Shown in pieces: positions 59,753 to 64,000 of a stretch of DNA of 64,000 nt (within the stretch, counting starts at the first letter, position 1; each line of letters starts with the position of its first letter). The translations under genes were made by a program, and so were the position numbers. Source of the stretch: Streptomyces hygroscopicus (GTDB taxonomy: Bacteria; Actinomycetota; Actinomycetes; Streptomycetales; Streptomycetaceae); assembly GCF_026168105.1 (NCBI RefSeq), contig NZ_LBMW01000007.1:181827-245826 (forward strand), written 5' to 3'. The notes beneath the pieces are model-generated. The model was not told the origin of the DNA, made no database searches, and saw only the letters and a list, made by a program, of their open reading frames with translations.

Positions 59753-59758
59753 TACCTT
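59753..59758 (+). promoter_or_regulatory. -10 box of the MFS gene (leaderless)
   Basis: TACCTT, 7 nt before ATG 59766; no ribosome site. Confidence 0.45.
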
Positions 59759-59765
59759 CGGACGC

Positions 59766-61034
59766 ATGACGTACCGAGACGTGGCCTCCCCGCAGGTACT
59801 GGCCTGGGCGGTGGTGGCCGTCGGCGCCCGGATGCCGGTCGCCATGGCCCCGCTCGCCCTGGTCTTCCTCGCGCGCGACCGCCCCGGCGGCTACGCCCTG
59901 GGCGCGACCCTGGCGGCGGCGTACGTCATCGGCGAGATCGTCGGCGCCCCGCTGCTCGGCATGCGTATGCGCCCCGACGCTGCCCGTCCCCATCTGGCCG
60001 CGGGCCTGCTGGCCGGAGCGGCGGGCTTCGCGGGCCTAGGCGCGTTCCCGGCCGCCCACCCGGCCCTCCTCTCGGTGTTCGCCTTCCTCGCCGGCGGTGC
60101 CCCCGCCGCGGCCCCCGGTGGCCTGCGCACCCTGCTCACCGCCGTCGTCCCTCGCCGGGCCTTCGCCCAGGCCCTGTCCGCCGAGTCGATGCTGACGTCC
60201 GGCATATGGGCCGTGTCCCCGGCCGCGGTCACCGGTCTCGCCCTCGGCGTGGCGCCCCGGGTGCCGCTGCTCCTGGCTGCCGCCCTGATGGCCGCGTCGG
60301 TCGGGGGTCTGTGGCTGCTGCCGCCCGGCTGGGACCCGGGCACCGAGGGCCGTGACGGCACGTCGATCTCCCGGCTGCTCGCCCGGGCCTGGCCGGTGTA
60401 TGTGACGGGCGCGGCCAGTCTGTCCCTGCTCTCGCTCGCCGAGCTCGTCCTGCCCGCCCTGCTCGAACAGCGCGGTACGGCCGTCGGCTGGTCGGGCCCG
60501 CTGCTGACCGGGCTCGCCCTGGGCTCGGCGGTGGGCGCGCTCGTGTACGGGCTGCGCTCCTGGCCGGGTGGGCCGCGCACGCGGAGCGTGGTGCTGATGT
60601 GCGGTGTCTCGGCGTGCGTGACGCTGGTCGCGCTGATACCGGACCCGGCCTGGATCGCCGTCGCGCTGGTGGTTGCGGGCGTGCTCCAGGCGGCCGCGAT
60701 GATCACCCGCAATCTGTCGCTGCGCGAAGTCCTTCCGTCCGGCGCCCTGGCCGCGGGCTACTCGGTGATGTACGCGGCGGTGGGCGTCGGGTACGCGGCC
60801 ACGGGCTCCCTCGCGGGTGCCCTGCTGCACTTCGTCGCACCGTCGACGGCGATGCTGGCGGGAGTCGCCCTGACCCTGGCGCTCACGGCGGTGGGCGCCC
60901 TGGGAGAGGGGGTGCGGCGCCGGGCCTCACCCTCCGCCGCGGGAGAGGACGGTGGGGCCGGCACCGTCGGCGGGAGTCGTCGTGCGGAACGTCCGGCGGT
61001 AGGCGGTGGGCGTGACCCCGAGTGCCGCCTGTAG
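59766..61034 (+). CDS. MFS transporter
   Basis: 422 aa with about 12 helices ('QVLAWAVVAVGARMPVAMAP' to 'TAMLAGVALTLALTAVGALG'). 'LALVFLARDRPGGYALGATL' and 'FAFLAGGAPAAAPGGLRTLL' place it among actinobacterial MFS exporters. ATG 59766 has a leaderless -10 box upstream and removes 10 unrelated residues. The last 36 codons are a hydrophilic tail overlapping the 3' end of the convergent regulator gene by 108 bp. Confidence 0.82.
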   Translation: MTYRDVASPQVLAWAVVAVGARMPVAMAPLALVFLARDRPGGYALGATLAAAYVIGEIVGAPLLGMRMRPDAARPHLAAGLLAGAAGFAGLGAFPAAHPALLSVFAFLAGGAPAAAPGGLRTLLTAVVPRRAFAQALSAESMLTSGIWAVSPAAVTGLALGVAPRVPLLLAAALMAASVGGLWLLPPGWDPGTEGRDGTSISRLLARAWPVYVTGAASLSLLSLAELVLPALLEQRGTAVGWSGPLLTGLALGSAVGALVYGLRSWPGGPRTRSVVLMCGVSACVTLVALIPDPAWIAVALVVAGVLQAAAMITRNLSLREVLPSGALAAGYSVMYAAVGVGYAATGSLAGALLHFVAPSTAMLAGVALTLALTAVGALGEGVRRRASPSAAGEDGGAGTVGGSRRAERPAVGGGRDPECRL

Positions 61035-61961
61035 GTGCTGCCGCATCGACTGGGCCGTGCCGAAGCCGGCGTCCCTCGCGACCTGGTCGACCGACAGGTC
61101 CGTGGACTCCAGCAGATGCCGGGCCCGTTCGACGCGCTGCCGGGTGAGCCACTGGCCGGGGCTGACGCCGACCTCCTCGCGGAAGCGGCGCGTGAAGGTA
61201 CGCACGGACATGGACTCCTGCTCCGCCATGTCGCGCAGCTGGATGGGCTCGTGGAGGCGACCGAGAGCCCAGGCGCGGGCGGCGGTCGTGGTCGCCAGCT
61301 GAGGCTCGGGCATCGGGCGCTCGATGAACTGAGCCTGTCCGCCGTCGCGGTGCGGAGGTACGACCGTGCGGCGGGCCACCTCGTTGGCGACTGCCGTGCC
61401 GTGGTCGCGGCGCACGATGTGGAGGCACAGATCGATGCCGGCCGCGACACCGGCGGAGGTCAGCACGTCGCCGTCATCGATGAACAGCACGTCCGCGTCG
61501 ACCCGGATCTTCGGGAAGAGCCGCTGGAAGTGCTCGGCGGAGGCCCAGTGCGTGGTCGCCGGACGGCCGTCCAGATAGCCGGCGGCGGCCAGGACGTAAC
61601 CGCCGGTGCAGATGGCGACGAGCCGGGTGCCCGGGCGGATGTGGGCGAGGGCGGCGGCCAGTTCGCCGGTGAGCACGCCCTCCTCGTACACCGGGCCCAG
61701 CTCGTAGGAGGCGGGGACGACCACGGTGTCGGCGGTGGCCAGGGCCTCGGGGCCGTTCTCGACGAGGACGGCGAAGTCGGCGTCCGTCGCGACCGGGCCC
61801 GGCGGCCGGACGGAGCAGGTGACGACTTCGTACAGATGGCGGCCCCGCCGGTCCTTGGCCCGCCGGAAGATGCGCTGCGGGATGCCCAGTTCGAACGGCA
61901 GCAGCCCGTCGAGGGCGAGGACGACGACGCGGTGGCGGCGGAACTCTTCGACGGCGGTCAT
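60927..61961 (-). CDS. GlxA family regulator (DJ-1/PfpI domain plus AraC HTH)
   Basis: 344 aa. The N-terminal DJ-1-like domain has the nucleophile elbow 'VAICTGGYVLAAAGYLDGRP' and 'DADVLFIDDGDVLTSAGVAA'. The C-terminal AraC domain is 'LRDMAEQESMSVRTFTRRFR' and 'VDQVARDAGFGTAQSMRQHL'. This class controls transporter and catabolic genes; the divergent MFS gene is a likely target. ATG 61961 lies 6 nt after TAGAAT, so it is leaderless. Confidence 0.88.
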   Translation of the reverse strand: MTAVEEFRRHRVVVLALDGLLPFELGIPQRIFRRAKDRRGRHLYEVVTCSVRPPGPVATDADFAVLVENGPEALATADTVVVPASYELGPVYEEGVLTGELAAALAHIRPGTRLVAICTGGYVLAAAGYLDGRPATTHWASAEHFQRLFPKIRVDADVLFIDDGDVLTSAGVAAGIDLCLHIVRRDHGTAVANEVARRTVVPPHRDGGQAQFIERPMPEPQLATTTAARAWALGRLHEPIQLRDMAEQESMSVRTFTRRFREEVGVSPGQWLTRQRVERARHLLESTDLSVDQVARDAGFGTAQSMRQHLQAALGVTPTAYRRTFRTTTPADGAGPTVLSRGGG

Positions 61962-61967
61962 GGCCCG

Positions 61968-61973
61968 ATTCTA
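61968..61973 (-). promoter_or_regulatory. -10 box of the GlxA-type gene (leaderless), overlapping an inverted repeat
   Basis: TAGAAT on the minus strand, 6 nt before ATG 61961. It overlaps the inverted repeat ATTC-TAAC-GAAT (61968-61979), a possible self-binding site. Confidence 0.5.
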
Positions 61974-62032
61974 ACGAATGCTGTCCTGTGGGCCACTCGA
62001 TTCGGTCCGGTGCAGGCCGGAAGCTCTTCAGC

Positions 62033-63361
62033 GTGAACCGGACAACCGCAACCGCATCGATGACCGAGGAACCGCAACCTGCCGATTCCACCCGCACGCG
62101 GCGAAGCCGCCTGACGTCCGCGCACCGTGCCTGGTTCGTGGCGTCCGTCACCTTTGTGACGATCATCGGCGCGGCGGCCTTTCGGTCGCTTCCGGGCCTG
62201 CTGATCGACCCGCTGCACCAGGAGTTCCACTGGTCGCGCGGCACGATCGGCGCGGCCGTGTCGATCAACCTCGTCTTCTACGGGATCACCGCCCCCTTCG
62301 CCGCCGCCCTGATGGACCGCTTCGGCATCCGCCGGATCGTCGCCGTGGCCCTCGCCGTCATCGGGCTCGGCTCGGGCGCGACCGTGTGGATGACGTCGGC
62401 CTGGCAACTCCTGCTCTGCTGGGGCCTCCTGGTCGGCCTGGGAACGGGCTCGATGGCGCTGACCTTCGCGGCCACCGTCACCAATCGCTGGTTCACCGAG
62501 CGGCGCGGTCTGGTGAGCGGCATCCTCACCGCCGCATCGGCCTCCGGGCAGCTGATCTTCCTGCCCGTGCTGTCCTGGATGGTGGAGAACCACGGCTGGC
62601 GCCCGGCCGCGGTGACGGTGGCCCTCGCCTCCTTCGCGGTGATCCCGTTCGCCTGGCTGCTGCTGCGGGACCACCCGGCGGACGTGGGGGTGAAGCCCTA
62701 CGGCGCGCAGGAGTTCGTCCCCAGGCCCGACCCCGTGCCCGGAGCCGCCCGCCGCGCCCTCGCGGTGCTCCTGGCGGCGGGGCGCACGGGACCGTTCTGG
62801 CTGCTGGCCGGCACGTTCGCGATCTGCGGTGCCTCCACGAACGGCCTGGTCCAGACGCACTTCGTCCCGGCCGCCCATGACCATGGCATGCCGGTCACGG
62901 CGGCCGCCTCGCTGCTCGCGGTCGTCGGGGTCTTCGACGTGCTGGGCACGATCACCTCGGGCTGGTTCACCGACCGCTACGAACCACGCCGTCTGCTCGC
63001 GGTGTACTACGCCCTGCGCGGTCTGTCCCTCCTCTTCCTGCCCGTGCTCCTGGCCCCCACCGTCCACCCGCCGATGATCTTCTTCATCGTCTTCTACGGT
63101 CTGGACTGGGTCGCCACGGTCCCGCCGACGCTGGCGCTGTGCCGGGAGCAGTACGGCGAGGACAGCGCCATCGTCTTCGGCTGGGTCTTCGCCTCCCACC
63201 AGGTCGGCGCGGCCCTGGTCGCCTTCCTCGGCGGTGTCGCGCGGGACACGTTCGGCTCGTACGACGTGGTCTGGTACGCGTCGGGGGCGCTGTGCGCGGC
63301 GGCGGCGCTGATGGCGCTGGTGATCCGGCGCCGTCCGGTACGGGTGCCGGCACCGGCCTGA
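62033..63361 (+). CDS. MFS transporter (monocarboxylate/oxalate-formate antiporter-like)
   Basis: 442 aa. 'RSLPGLLIDPLHQEFHWSRG' and 'GLGTGSMALTFAATVTNRWF' are typical of OFA/monocarboxylate MFS transporters; 12 helices are predicted. 'RRGLVSGILTAASASGQLIF' closes the N-terminal half. GTG 62033 (VNRTTATAS) fits the usual family start, but ATG 62060 is also possible; neither has a strong ribosome site. Divergent from the GlxA-type regulator, which may sense its substrate. Confidence 0.84.
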   Translation: MNRTTATASMTEEPQPADSTRTRRSRLTSAHRAWFVASVTFVTIIGAAAFRSLPGLLIDPLHQEFHWSRGTIGAAVSINLVFYGITAPFAAALMDRFGIRRIVAVALAVIGLGSGATVWMTSAWQLLLCWGLLVGLGTGSMALTFAATVTNRWFTERRGLVSGILTAASASGQLIFLPVLSWMVENHGWRPAAVTVALASFAVIPFAWLLLRDHPADVGVKPYGAQEFVPRPDPVPGAARRALAVLLAAGRTGPFWLLAGTFAICGASTNGLVQTHFVPAAHDHGMPVTAAASLLAVVGVFDVLGTITSGWFTDRYEPRRLLAVYYALRGLSLLFLPVLLAPTVHPPMIFFIVFYGLDWVATVPPTLALCREQYGEDSAIVFGWVFASHQVGAALVAFLGGVARDTFGSYDVVWYASGALCAAAALMALVIRRRPVRVPAPA

Positions 63362-63368
63362 GCAGCAG

Positions 63369-63384
63369 GGCCCGGAACCGGGCC
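63369..63384 (+). terminator. Hairpin after the MFS gene
   Basis: GGCCCGG-AA-CCGGGCC, a compact G/C stem 8 bp past the stop. Confidence 0.5.
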
Positions 63385-63408
63385 GGTGACAGCCGGGCCA
63401 GGGGGCTA

Positions 63409-63568
63409 AGGCTGTCCCGTAATCCCCGGCGGGCGCACGACGACAGCTACGGCACCTCGCTGCGTTGTCGGATCGACCGAATACGCCCAGTATGAGGACG
63501 ACCCTCCGCCTTGCGATGCACCGCATCTGACGCCGCGCGCCGATCCACCGGGGATTACGGGACAGCCC

Positions 63569-63569
<1 letters not shown>
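63409..63569. mobile_element. MITE-like inverted-repeat element
   Basis: A 161-bp non-coding element. The 20-bp ends GGCTGTCCCGTAATCCCCGG (63410-63429) and its exact complement (63548-63567) match the dispersed streptomycete 'CTGTCCCGTAAT' element known to me from many genomes. TA is present at both flanks (63407-63408 and 63570-63571), as for IS630/mariner-type insertion. No transposase is encoded, so it would need help in trans. Confidence 0.65.

Positions 63570-64000
<431 letters not shown>

Overview
The window is about 72% GC, with strong G/C bias at third codon positions, frequent GTG starts (plus two TTG starts), many 4-bp ATGA/GTGA gene overlaps, leaderless start codons behind TANNNT boxes, and almost no TTA codons. 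This is a Streptomyces chromosome. From memory, the order serC ... acyl-CoA carboxylase/cinnamate:CoA ligase operon ... citrate synthase-pdxH ... SIS protein-dmdR1 ... SCO4402-family gene-purU ... ECF sigma/anti-sigma-STAS-EF-hand follows the core chromosome of S. coelicolor around SCO4366-SCO4415. Species was not determined.

Layout. 1-6,230: housekeeping genes (P-type ATPase cut by the left edge, DUF2530, purine permease, RHH protein, MarR with an MFS exporter, GNAT, ThpR, a 29-aa membrane peptide). 6,231-10,890: aldo/keto reductase, SGNH hydrolase and serC, with tandem repeats and two gene remnants, one of them a decayed FAD/Fe-S oxidoreductase. 10,893-15,603: FemXAB transferase, EamA exporter, ABC exporter and an unrecognised 44-aa Pro/Lys peptide. 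15,987-26,256: a tightly coupled catabolic operon (TIGR03084 protein, AtuA-type protein, acyl-CoA carboxylase beta and alpha, acyl-CoA dehydrogenase, cinnamate/4-coumarate:CoA ligase, enoyl-CoA hydratase, TetR) with a likely TetR operator at its head. 26,337-29,821: a Cys-containing leader peptide before a 2OG-Fe(II) oxygenase, then a divergent citrate synthase/pdxH pair. 30,309-45,217: PAS protein, SIS protein, DmdR1 (with the antisense adm frame), an alpha/beta hydrolase with an altered nucleophile and a TTA codon, ABC pair, prim-pol-like protein, HTH regulator, a repeat-bearing membrane protein, amino-acid-type binding lipoprotein, SCO4402-family protein, purU. 45,225-49,097: signalling block (ECF sigma factor, zinc-finger anti-sigma fused to a maleylpyruvate-isomerase-like domain, STAS protein, EF-hand protein).

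49,081-59,653 is a second catabolic block for an unidentified acid: acyl-CoA ligase, amidohydrolase, two adjacent acyl-CoA dehydrogenases, cyclase, SDR, a third acyl-CoA dehydrogenase and a Zn-dependent alcohol dehydrogenase. Three copies of a 19-bp palindrome lie in its two divergent promoters, so the block looks like one TetR-type regulon whose repressor is not in the window. The right end holds two MFS transporters, a GlxA-type regulator, a small inverted-repeat element and a partial flavin reductase.

I see no rRNA, tRNA, CRISPR array, prophage or intact transposase. The points most worth following up are the unrecognised 44-aa peptide, the three-copy operator, the leader peptide, the AtuA/carboxylase operon, the hydrolase with Ala in place of Ser, and the inverted-repeat element sitting on a stop codon.
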